This document shows positions 44,103-51,274 of a stretch of 64,000 bases of DNA, one piece after another; positions within the stretch are counted from its first letter, which is position 1, and each line of letters opens with the position of its first letter. Source of the stretch: Polaribacter pacificus (GTDB lineage Bacteria; Bacteroidota; Bacteroidia; Flavobacteriales; Flavobacteriaceae); contig NZ_CP150664.1 of the NCBI RefSeq assembly GCF_038024035.1, forward strand, positions 1,984,001 to 2,048,000. The letters are read 5' to 3'. The translations under genes were made by a program, and so were the position numbers. The notes under the pieces were generated by a model. It was not told the origin of the DNA and searched no databases. It worked only from the letters and a program-made list of their open reading frames with translations.

Positions 44103-44591
44103 ATGTTTGTAGATTATAGTGAGATTTCTGAAGATGCCAAGGTTTGGGTGTATCCTTCTAGCCGAAAATTTTATCCTAAAGAACTTGAGCCTATCGAAGA
44201 AAAGATTCAGCAATTTATTGCAGGATGGAAAGCAGACGATGAAAACTTTAAGGCGTCTTATAAGTTTGTCCATCAGCGATTTATCATTTTAGTCGCAGAT
44301 ACAGAAAATTCACCCTTAAGTATTTCTGAGATTGATGCTTCTGTAGCATTTATCATTGCGCTTCAAGAAGAGTTTGGCGTAGAACTTTTAGACAAAATGA
44401 ACGTCTGTTTTAAACAGGGCGAGTTTGTACAATACAAAGAGCTAAAAGAATTTAAAAAACTACTTAAAAACAAAGCAGTTACTGCTAAAACAATTGTTTT
44501 TGATAATCTAATCAATACCAAGCACGATCTGGAGAACCATTGGGAAATTTCGATTGAAGAGAGTTGGTATGGACGTTTTTTAAAAAAATAA
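44103..44591 (+). CDS. Conserved flavobacterial protein of unknown function
   Basis: 162 residues, cytosolic. VWVYPSSRKFYPKELEPIEEKIQQFIAGW at the start and WEISIEESWYGRF at the end are conserved in flavobacteria as I recall. The family is often labelled ABC transporter ATPase, yet no Walker A, Walker B or signature motif is visible, so I reject that label. The protein ends just before convergent truB. Confidence 0.75.
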   Translation: MFVDYSEISEDAKVWVYPSSRKFYPKELEPIEEKIQQFIAGWKADDENFKASYKFVHQRFIILVADTENSPLSISEIDASVAFIIALQEEFGVELLDKMNVCFKQGEFVQYKELKEFKKLLKNKAVTAKTIVFDNLINTKHDLENHWEISIEESWYGRFLKK

Positions 44592-44598
44592 ACCAGAC

Positions 44599-45300
44599 TT
44601 AATTAGCGTCTAATCGGCTAATAAATTGCTCTATATTTTCGGCTTTATCTACAGAAAAATCGCCTATTTTGGTTCTTCGCAATGCGGTTAAATGTGCTCC
44701 AGACTGGAGTGCTTTCCCAAAGTCAAAAGCCAAAGAACGAATATAGGTCCCTTTGCTACACACCACTCTAAATTCAATTTCAGGAAGTGCTTTTTTGGTA
44801 ATTTCAAATTCTGATATTTCTACAGATCTACTTGCTATTTCTGTAGTCTCAGTGGTCTCACCTTTTCTAGCTAGCTCATATAAGCGCTTTCCGTCTTTTT
44901 TTAAGGCCGAAAAAATAGGAGGTTGCTGTTGTATGATTCCAATAAACTTTTTACAGGTATCATAAATTAAGTCATCTGTAATGTGAGCAGTCTCAAAACG
45001 TTGGTTAATTTCGGTTTCTAAATCAAAGCTTGGGGTGGTAGCACCAACAGTGATGGTTCCGGTATATTCTTTTACCTGACCTTGATACTCATTAATGTTT
45101 TTGGTCTGCTTGCCTGTGCAAATAATCAACAAGCCTGTGGCAAGCGGATCTAAAGTTCCTGCATGGCCAACTTTTATTTTTTTGATGTTAAAACGTTGTC
45201 TGATATGCCAACGAATTTTATTTACAGCCTGAAAAGATGTCCAATTTAGTGGTTTGTCAATCAATAGTATTTGGCCATTTTTATAATCTTCTCCAGTCAT
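44599..45300 (-). CDS. truB: tRNA pseudouridine(55) synthase
   Basis: 233 residues. GHAGTLDPLATGLL holds the catalytic aspartate (D51); ILLIDKPLNWTSFQAVN and RVVCSKGTYIRSLAFDFG are further TruB motifs. It makes pseudouridine 55 in the T loop of tRNAs. It lacks the PUA-type extension of longer TruB proteins. It is the last gene of the ftsX-DUF3098-uppP-truB operon (gap 11 nt), a conserved Bacteroidota order. Confidence 0.96.
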   Translation of the reverse strand: MTGEDYKNGQILLIDKPLNWTSFQAVNKIRWHIRQRFNIKKIKVGHAGTLDPLATGLLIICTGKQTKNINEYQGQVKEYTGTITVGATTPSFDLETEINQRFETAHITDDLIYDTCKKFIGIIQQQPPIFSALKKDGKRLYELARKGETTETTEIASRSVEISEFEITKKALPEIEFRVVCSKGTYIRSLAFDFGKALQSGAHLTALRRTKIGDFSVDKAENIEQFISRLDAN

Positions 45301-45311
45301 TTATTCAGGGA

Positions 45312-46106
45312 CTAATTCATTAAAGAATAACCAATTGCAACAACACCAACAACGGCACAATAGATTGCAAAATATGATAGTTTACTTTTTTTAACTAAAG
45401 AAATCATCCAAGTACAGGCAAATAAACCAGCAATAAATGCGGCTAAAAACCCTACGGACATGGGTAAAATTTCTGCACTCTTAAAATTGATATCTCCACT
45501 CAATAAATCTTTGGCAATTTTACCGACAATTAAGGGTACAACCATTAAAAAAGAAAAACGTGCAGCCTTATTCCTATCAACGCCTAATAATACAGAGGTA
45601 GAAATTGTTGCCCCAGATCTAGAGATGCCTGGAAGCATTGCTATGGCTTGCGAAATACCAATAATTACTGCATTTGTAAAAGATACTTTTTTGTCTGTTT
45701 TTTTTGCCTTATCAGCCAATAATAACAAAAGAGCAGTTACTAGCAACATAAAACCCACCAGTAATATCTGTCCTCCAAAAAAGGACTCCAATTCTTTTTC
45801 GAAAAGCAAACCAATAACCACTGCAGGAATCATTGAAGCAATAATTTTTAAAGAAAATTCAGTTTCATCATTCCATTTAAATTGGAACAAGCCTTTAAAA
45901 ATTTCTGCAACCTCTTTTCTAAATACAACGAGGGTGCTTAAGGCGGTTGCAAAATGCAAAACAACCGTAAAAGTGAGACTTTCTTCTGGCACAGAAGTAT
46001 CGCCTAAAATAGCTTTTGCCAGCTCTAAATGTCCACTAGAAGAAACGGGTAAAAACTCAGTTAGTCCTTGAATGATTCCAAGAACAATTGCTTCGATATA
46101 ATCCAT
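45312..46106 (-). CDS. uppP: Undecaprenyl-diphosphate phosphatase
   Basis: 264 residues, about eight hydrophobic segments. G-I-I-Q-G-L-T-E-F-L-P-V-S-S-S-G-H-L near the N-terminus is the BacA/UppP signature; LPGISRSGATIS is the second active-site region. It recycles the lipid carrier for peptidoglycan and other surface glycans. Gap of 2 nt to the upstream DUF3098 gene. Confidence 0.97.
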   Translation of the reverse strand: MDYIEAIVLGIIQGLTEFLPVSSSGHLELAKAILGDTSVPEESLTFTVVLHFATALSTLVVFRKEVAEIFKGLFQFKWNDETEFSLKIIASMIPAVVIGLLFEKELESFFGGQILLVGFMLLVTALLLLLADKAKKTDKKVSFTNAVIIGISQAIAMLPGISRSGATISTSVLLGVDRNKAARFSFLMVVPLIVGKIAKDLLSGDINFKSAEILPMSVGFLAAFIAGLFACTWMISLVKKSKLSYFAIYCAVVGVVAIGYSLMN

Positions 46107-46108
46107 GC

Positions 46109-46354
46109 TTATTTTTTAGGTTTTGCAAAAATGGCATAAATCTGAATCCCCAACCCAACAATTACTAGTGTTGGAGCCAATCGAATACGTTGCCAGTTGT
46201 ATATTTCTGGATTAAAAACCTCAGGATCATCACTTCCGCCACCAGCCATTAGGATAAATCCTAAAGCAATAAAAGCAAGGCCAATTAGCATAATGATGTA
46301 GTTTCTCTTTTCAAAAAGAAAAACAGGTTTCTCGGAGTTGTTTTTAGAATTCAT
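46109..46354 (-). CDS. DUF3098 small membrane protein
   Basis: 81 residues, two membrane segments (about 17-35 and 58-76), with GLAFIALGFILMAGGGSDDPEVFNPEIYNWQRI as the DUF3098 signature. It sits between ftsX and uppP (gaps 4 and 2 nt), as in other flavobacteria. Function unknown; a link to the cell envelope is suggested by context. Confidence 0.88.
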   Translation of the reverse strand: MNSKNNSEKPVFLFEKRNYIIMLIGLAFIALGFILMAGGGSDDPEVFNPEIYNWQRIRLAPTLVIVGLGIQIYAIFAKPKK

Positions 46355-46358
46355 AGGC

Positions 46359-47237
46359 TTAGTAATATAATTCGTCAGTTTGTAAATTTAAAAAGCGTTG
46401 CGTAGCCAAATAGGTGCTTAACCAAGTTATAATAAAAGAAGCGAGAACTACACCACCAAATAAATAGGCTAGGAGTAGGTAATCACTTAATAGATGTAAT
46501 GACGGGATGTATTGATTGGCGTAGTAAATGGTAAGACCTAAACCAATAATGGCAACAAGGGCACCAATTAGTCCAAGTTTTATGGCTTGCCAAATAAAAG
46601 GTTTTCTAATAAAGCTCTTTGTGGCACCAACCATCTGCATGGTTTTAATATTAAATCGTTTTGAGTATACAGAAAGGCGTATGGCACTGTTGATTAAAAT
46701 CATAGAAACCAAGCCAAAAAAAGCACTGATAATGAGCAGCCAAAAACTAATTTTTTGAATATTTTTTGTCAATAAACTAATTAGAGGTTTGTCATAAGAT
46801 ACTTCTTCTACAAAGGCATTCTTTTGAAAACGCTTTTCAATTTCTGCCATTTTTTCTGGAGTTACAAATTCTGCGTTTAAATACAGTTCAAGACCATTTT
46901 TAAGTGGATTTGTCCCTAAAAAAGTTAAAAAATCCTCTCCCAATTCTTTGCTATGTGCTTTTGCAGCTTGTGCTTTTGAGGTATAAATGATTCTTCTAGT
47001 AAAGGGTTCTTTTTGCAAAGAAGCTTTTAGTGTTTCAATTTGCTTGTTAGACACCTTGTCTTTTAAAAACAAAGTCATGGCAACTTTTTCTTTAAAGAGA
47101 TTGGCAACACTGGTAGATTTTAGCAATACCAACCCTAAAACACCCACCATAAACAAGACCAAAGCGATACTAATCACTACAGAAAAATAGGAAGAGCGCA
47201 ATCTGCGTTTTTGATATTTATCAAAAGAACTAGCCAT
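46359..47237 (-). CDS. ftsX: Cell division protein FtsX
   Basis: 292 residues. A short cytosolic N-terminus, TM1 (about 18-40), a periplasmic domain with F-L-K-D-K-V-S-N-K-Q-I-E-T-L, then three membrane segments and the LQTDELYY end. NIKTMQMVGATKSFIRKPF is the FtsX-type cytosolic loop that contacts FtsE. It relays ATP hydrolysis by FtsE to periplasmic cell-wall hydrolases. ftsE is not adjacent, which is usual for this phylum. Confidence 0.94.
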   Translation of the reverse strand: MASSFDKYQKRRLRSSYFSVVISIALVLFMVGVLGLVLLKSTSVANLFKEKVAMTLFLKDKVSNKQIETLKASLQKEPFTRRIIYTSKAQAAKAHSKELGEDFLTFLGTNPLKNGLELYLNAEFVTPEKMAEIEKRFQKNAFVEEVSYDKPLISLLTKNIQKISFWLLIISAFFGLVSMILINSAIRLSVYSKRFNIKTMQMVGATKSFIRKPFIWQAIKLGLIGALVAIIGLGLTIYYANQYIPSLHLLSDYLLLAYLFGGVVLASFIITWLSTYLATQRFLNLQTDELYY

Positions 47238-47320
47238 GGATCTAAATTCGTTTTATGTTGGCAAGATACAAAAAATCACGCGCAATCATAGCTTGCTTAT
47301 TTGCAGTAATTTTGTTAAAA

Positions 47321-47722
47321 TTATGGACGTTCTTGGCACAATTCTATCAGCACACCATTTGTGCTTTTTGGGTGTAAAAAAGCAACCAATTTGTTATCAG
47401 CTCCTAGTTTTGGTTCTTTATTTAACAGGATAAAACCTTCCTTTTGTAGGCGATCCATTTCTGCCTGTATATCAGAAACAGCAAAGGCAATATGATGAAT
47501 ACCTTCTCCTTTTTTATCTATAAATTTTGCAATTGGGCTATCGGGTTTGGTGGCCTCTAGTAGCTCAATTTTATTAGGGCCTACTTCAAAAAACGAAGTC
47601 TTAACACCTTCGCTTTCTACAGTTTCTGTTTTGTAATGTGCTTTGCCAAATAAGGCTGCAAAAACTCCGTTAGACTTCTCCAAATCTTTAACGGCAATTC
47701 CAATATGTTCTATTTTATCCAT
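47321..47722 (-). CDS. mce: Methylmalonyl-CoA epimerase
   Basis: 133 residues of the VOC fold. HIGIAVKDLEK at the start, GEGIHHIAFAVSDI in the middle and GVLIELCQ at the end supply the metal-binding His, His and Glu. The ATG at 47722 is chosen because homology starts there; an in-frame ATG further up would add 7 residues. It interconverts (R)- and (S)-methylmalonyl-CoA in propionate/succinyl-CoA conversion. The mutase genes are not in the window. Confidence 0.93.
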   Translation of the reverse strand: MDKIEHIGIAVKDLEKSNGVFAALFGKAHYKTETVESEGVKTSFFEVGPNKIELLEATKPDSPIAKFIDKKGEGIHHIAFAVSDIQAEMDRLQKEGFILLNKEPKLGADNKLVAFLHPKSTNGVLIELCQERP

Positions 47723-47771
47723 TCTTAGGGTTCTATCAATCAAAAATAAACATTCTTTTGGGAATTATCCG

Positions 47772-47779
47772 TAAATTTG
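47772..47779 (+). promoter_or_regulatory. -7 box of rbfA, implying a leaderless mRNA
   Basis: TAAATTTG with only 4 nt to the rbfA ATG. With a -7-centred box, transcription should start at or next to the A of the ATG. No -33 TTTG at 19 nt. Confidence 0.5.
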
Positions 47780-47783
47780 CAGC

Positions 47784-48179
47784 ATGGAAGAAACAAACAG
47801 ACAGAAAAAAATCGCAGGAGTCATTCAAAAAGACTTGGTAGATGTGCTTCAGAAAGCAGCACAAGACGGAATGCAAGGGACTATTATTTCGGTTTCTAAG
47901 GTAACCGTAACTACAGATTTGAGCATTGCTAAGGTGTATTTAAGTGTTTTTCCATCAGAAAAAAGAGATGAGTTGGTTAAGGGAATCCAATCCAATACTT
48001 CACTCATTAGACATGAATTGGCTAAAAGAACCAGAAATCAATTAAGAAGAATGCCTGAGCTTTCTTTTTTTGGTGATGATTCTTTAGACTATATAGAAAA
48101 TATAGATAAATCCTTACGAGGAGAAGATCCAAATCCGATTCAAAACCCAGAGGTTTTACCAAGACGACAAAAAAGGTAA
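47784..48179 (+). CDS. rbfA: 30S ribosome-binding factor RbfA
   Basis: 131 residues. METNRQKKIAG-type start, LVDVLQKAAQDGMQGTIISVSKVTVTTDLSIAKVYLSVFP (KH-like core) and RHELAKRTRNQLRRMPELSFFGDDSLDY are RbfA motifs. It aids 16S rRNA 5'-end maturation. It is followed 47 nt later by an ABC-type permease gene, the usual flavobacterial order. Confidence 0.95.
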   Translation: MEETNRQKKIAGVIQKDLVDVLQKAAQDGMQGTIISVSKVTVTTDLSIAKVYLSVFPSEKRDELVKGIQSNTSLIRHELAKRTRNQLRRMPELSFFGDDSLDYIENIDKSLRGEDPNPIQNPEVLPRRQKR

Positions 48180-48226
48180 TTTTAGAATTTGTTTCTGTAT
48201 CTTGCCTTAAAATATTTTAGGGACTT

Positions 48227-49432
48227 TTGAACTTTCCACTCTACATTGCAAAACGCTATTTGGTAGCCAAAAGCAGTAAAAATGCCATCAACATTATTAC
48301 TGTTATTGCTTCGTTTGGTGTTATCGTAGGAACACTAGCCTTGTTTATTATTTTGTCGGGATTTTCTGGTTTTCGTCTGTTTACAAACTCCATGCTTCAA
48401 AGCTCTGATCCAGACATAAAAATTTCTGCAGTGAAAGGAAAATCTTTTCTCTACACTGATCAGGTTTCGCAAATTTTAAAAGAACAACCAGAAATTTTAG
48501 CCAGCACTCAGGTAGTAGAAGAACGTGTTTTTTTACAGTATAAAGAGCGAGATCACATTTCATATATTAAAGGAGTCGGTACAAATTATACCGATGTAAC
48601 CCGTGTAGATTCTACCTTATCGGTAGGTCAATGGCTGGATCCTGATTTTTTAAATTCGGCAGTGATCGGTTATGGGATTTCTGAAAAACTCTCTATGGGT
48701 GTGCTTAGTTTTGGAGAACCCTTATATATTAGAGTACCCAAACCAGGAACTAATTATATTACCAGTCAAAGAGCTGCTTTTAATGAGGTAAGCGCACAAA
48801 TCGTAGGCGTGTACTCTGGCTTGGAAGAGTTTGCAAATAAATATGTTTTTGTTGATTTGAGCTTGGCGAGAAAACTACTTAACTATTCAGAAAATCAATT
48901 GACTGCCATAGAGGTTAAGATTAAAGAAGGTGTAGACCCAGAAAATTTTGCAGAAAAACTTCAAAGCCAATTAGGCAGTTCGTTAAAAGTAGAAACAAGG
49001 ATTCAATTTAATGCCTTAACCTATCAGGTACTCAATACAGAAAGCCTTATATCATATTTGGTTTTTACCTTGATCATTATGATTGCCTTGTTTAATGTTA
49101 TCGGAGCCATTATTATGATGATTATTGATAAAAAAGAAAACCTAAAAACCTTATTTAGTCTTGGTGTTACTCTAAAAGAGATCAAGCGAATTTTTGTATT
49201 TCAAGGCTTTTTACTCACCTTATTTGGCTTGTCTGTAGGCTTGTTTTTAGGAATCTCCTTAGTCTTGCTCCAAAAGCAGTTTTCTTTTTTTATGATTACC
49301 ACCTCCATTCCGTATCCAGTAGCATTTAATTTTTACAATGTTTTTTTGGTTGCCATAACCATTTTAATTCTGGGTTATCTCGCTGCTCGCATTGCCAGCA
49401 GCAGCATTTCTAAAAACTTTATAGAGTCGTAA
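48227..49432 (+). CDS. FtsX-like ABC permease (LolC/LolE type)
   Basis: 401 residues: N-terminal FPLYIAKRYLVAKSSKNAINIITVIASFGVIVGTLALFIILSGFSGF is the LolC/E start; a large periplasmic MacB-PCD-like domain and three C-terminal membrane segments with TLFSLGVTLKEIKRIFVFQG follow. It probably extracts lipoproteins from the inner membrane together with a LolD ATPase encoded elsewhere. The start codon is TTG at 48227; no ATG is available before the conserved sequence. Confidence 0.9.
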   Translation: MNFPLYIAKRYLVAKSSKNAINIITVIASFGVIVGTLALFIILSGFSGFRLFTNSMLQSSDPDIKISAVKGKSFLYTDQVSQILKEQPEILASTQVVEERVFLQYKERDHISYIKGVGTNYTDVTRVDSTLSVGQWLDPDFLNSAVIGYGISEKLSMGVLSFGEPLYIRVPKPGTNYITSQRAAFNEVSAQIVGVYSGLEEFANKYVFVDLSLARKLLNYSENQLTAIEVKIKEGVDPENFAEKLQSQLGSSLKVETRIQFNALTYQVLNTESLISYLVFTLIIMIALFNVIGAIIMMIIDKKENLKTLFSLGVTLKEIKRIFVFQGFLLTLFGLSVGLFLGISLVLLQKQFSFFMITTSIPYPVAFNFYNVFLVAITILILGYLAARIASSSISKNFIES

Positions 49433-49775
49433 ATTCTTTTTTAACGCTCTCATTTGGTATCAGCTAGAAACTAAATCGATGATGTAGCTTTATAGTTAGC
49501 CTCTTTTTACATCTTCTTTGATAAAGCATTCTTTATTCATAAAATAAACTGCTGTTTTTATAAAAGCAGAACTAGGATGTTTGTTTTTCCGCTTTTTCTT
49601 TATTTGGTTTGTTATGGAATTTATCCCCTCGTAGATTGGAAAATTCTATGAAAAAGAAAGTTTTTTGCGCAAAGACGGTCGGAAGCTTGTAACTGACTTT
49701 AAAAAAATTACAAGGTTTTATTCACTAAGGATGCCCATTCTTAGGTAGTGGGTATTCTTTAAAAATTGTATCATT
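49433..49775. other. 343-bp gap with two stem-loops
   Basis: No convincing gene. Two hairpins lie close to the next gene: CTTGTAA (49686-49692) with TTACAAG (49708-49714) followed by GTTTTATT, and ATGCCCA (49731-49737) with TGGGTAT (49749-49755, one G-T pair). They may be a weak terminator and a leader structure for the following secreted-protein genes. A 14-codon frame at 49647 is too short to support. Confidence 0.4.
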
Positions 49776-50117
49776 ATGAAAAAGATCATTTTTACACTAA
49801 GCCTATTGCTAGTCGTTTCTATTGCTTCGGCATCTAACGAAACAGATGGAGCAATCAACAACAAAGCAAACACCAAAACCAGTTTGCTAATTCCAACAAA
49901 GTCATTTAGTCACCCGATGACTGCGCTGCTAAAAGTCAATGTAAACAAACTGACAAAACCAGCAGATCAATCGGTAGACAAATGTATTGTAGAAGGAAAG
50001 GTAACCATCTCTACAGAAGAAGGAGATTCAGTTAAATTAGAGTTTACCATTACTGCAAACACTTGTAAAGAAGCAAGAAGAGTAATGAATAAGCTAATGG
50101 AAGTTTTTGATGATTAA
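49776..50117 (+). CDS. Small secreted two-cysteine protein A
   Basis: 113 residues, signal peptide (MKKIIFTLSLLLVVSIASA). After a Lys/Thr/Asn-rich stretch, a compact domain K-C-I-V-E-G-K-V-T-I-S-T-E-E-G-D with a second cysteine in ANTCKEARRVMNKLMEVF. Two cysteines about 30 residues apart suggest a disulfide. The next gene encodes a similar layout, so the two look like diverged paralogues. Unknown function. Confidence 0.7.
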   Translation: MKKIIFTLSLLLVVSIASASNETDGAINNKANTKTSLLIPTKSFSHPMTALLKVNVNKLTKPADQSVDKCIVEGKVTISTEEGDSVKLEFTITANTCKEARRVMNKLMEVFDD

Positions 50118-50127
50118 ACCATTGGTT

Positions 50128-50391
50128 ATGAAAATCAAAACCATCGTATGGGTCTGTTTACTCATGGTAAACCTCTCTTTTGCAGCACCTAAAGCCATCG
50201 CTGTAAGCGAGTCAATACTACAAAATGAGCAACTGATTGAATCAAAAGCTGGTAAGTGTACTATTAACATTAGTATAAAACTAGAAGACGGTACCATCAT
50301 CGAAGGCGTTGTTACGATTTCGGGTGATGAGATGAATTTTCTGAAGTGTATAGCTATCAAGATATACGATTTCTTCTCTTCAGATTTTTAA
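50128..50391 (+). CDS. Small secreted two-cysteine protein B
   Basis: About 87 residues with signal peptide (MKIKTIVWVCLLMVNLSFA). Core K-C-T-I-N-I-S-I-K-L-E-D-G followed by GVVTISGDEMNFLKCIAIKIYDFF, resembling protein A in cysteine spacing and the VTIS strand. An upstream ATG at 50110 overlaps the stop of gene A; I chose 50128 because it gives a regular signal peptide, but 50110 with coupled translation is possible. Unknown function. Confidence 0.65.
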   Translation: MKIKTIVWVCLLMVNLSFAAPKAIAVSESILQNEQLIESKAGKCTINISIKLEDGTIIEGVVTISGDEMNFLKCIAIKIYDFFSSDF

Positions 50392-50413
50392 TTGATTTAT
50401 ATTTTATAAATTT

Positions 50414-50456
50414 ATGTGCCTAAGTGCTTGTAATAAGTTACTTAGGTACATTTTTA
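50414..50456 (+). terminator. Terminator after the two small secreted-protein genes
   Basis: ATGTGCCTAAGT (50414-50425) pairs with ACTTAGGTACAT (50440-50451) with one G-T pair, loop 14 nt, then a short T-run. Confidence 0.6.
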
Positions 50457-50469
50457 AAACCCCCTTATT

Positions 50470-51234
50470 ATGAAATTTATTTTTAGAATACTGCTGTTCT
50501 TATTTGTGGTTCAAGCTACGGCACAGACCCAACTTCAGCCCACATTAACGCTAAGCTACAAAGTTTTTCAAAACGGCACCGAAAAAGATGGTGTTTTATA
50601 TAAGACAGGAAATCAAAGTGTCTTTTTTTATCAGCGTGATTTGGCGCCAGCATCAACCGAAAAAGAAGAAATTGTTAATGGTCAAACCGTTCAAAATATA
50701 AGCTTGAGCTCAGGAGAGACCATTTTTGGAAATGTAGAGTCAGATGCAGTAGCGCAAACTGTATTTTCTAGTGAGCGTGTTTTTAAGAACAGTGAGTATA
50801 CCCAATATGTGGTCCGTGAAAAAATGAATGGAATTCAATGGGATTTAAGCACAGAAGAAAAAAAAATTGGAAACTATACCTGTAAAAAAGCAACAGCTCT
50901 TTTTAAAGGAAGAACGTATACTGCTTGGTATACTATAGAGGTTCCTATGCTTTTTGGTCCCTGGAAACTACACGGCTTGCCAGGGATGATTGTAGAAGCC
51001 TATGATGCTGAGAATTTTATTCATTTTAGTTTGACCGCTATTTCTACAGAAAAGCAATCCATTGACTACAAACCTTTAGATATAAAAGCGGCAATTAGTT
51101 GCGAAGCCATCTTTAAATTAAAGAATAGCCAAACCAATGAACTAAAAAAGAAAATTCAAACAAAATTACCTAGAGGAGCCAGTGTTCAGATAACAGCTGT
51201 TGAAACTAAGTGGTTAGAAAAAAGTTGTAATTAG
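50470..51234 (+). CDS. GLPGLI family secreted protein
   Basis: 254 residues, signal peptide (ends ATAQ). The diagnostic motif G-P-W-K-L-H-G-L-P-G-M-I lies near residue 165; the region W-Y-T before it and the VEAYDAENFIHFSL strand after fit the family, which is restricted to Bacteroidota and of unknown function. It is followed 40 nt later by an outer-membrane barrel, a pairing common for GLPGLI genes, which suggests a joint role in export or import at the outer membrane. Confidence 0.92.
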   Translation: MKFIFRILLFLFVVQATAQTQLQPTLTLSYKVFQNGTEKDGVLYKTGNQSVFFYQRDLAPASTEKEEIVNGQTVQNISLSSGETIFGNVESDAVAQTVFSSERVFKNSEYTQYVVREKMNGIQWDLSTEEKKIGNYTCKKATALFKGRTYTAWYTIEVPMLFGPWKLHGLPGMIVEAYDAENFIHFSLTAISTEKQSIDYKPLDIKAAISCEAIFKLKNSQTNELKKKIQTKLPRGASVQITAVETKWLEKSCN

Positions 51235-51274
51235 GTCTTGCCTAATTATAATAAATCTTTTTAAGATCGTTTAG

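Noticed and set aside
44103..44591. ABC transporter ATPase label for the conserved flavobacterial protein
   Set aside because: No Walker A, Walker B or ABC signature and only 162 residues; the label would be a database artefact.
49647..49691. 14-codon frame starting MKKKVFCAK before the small secreted-protein genes
   Set aside because: Too short, no promoter or conservation evidence; may be chance.
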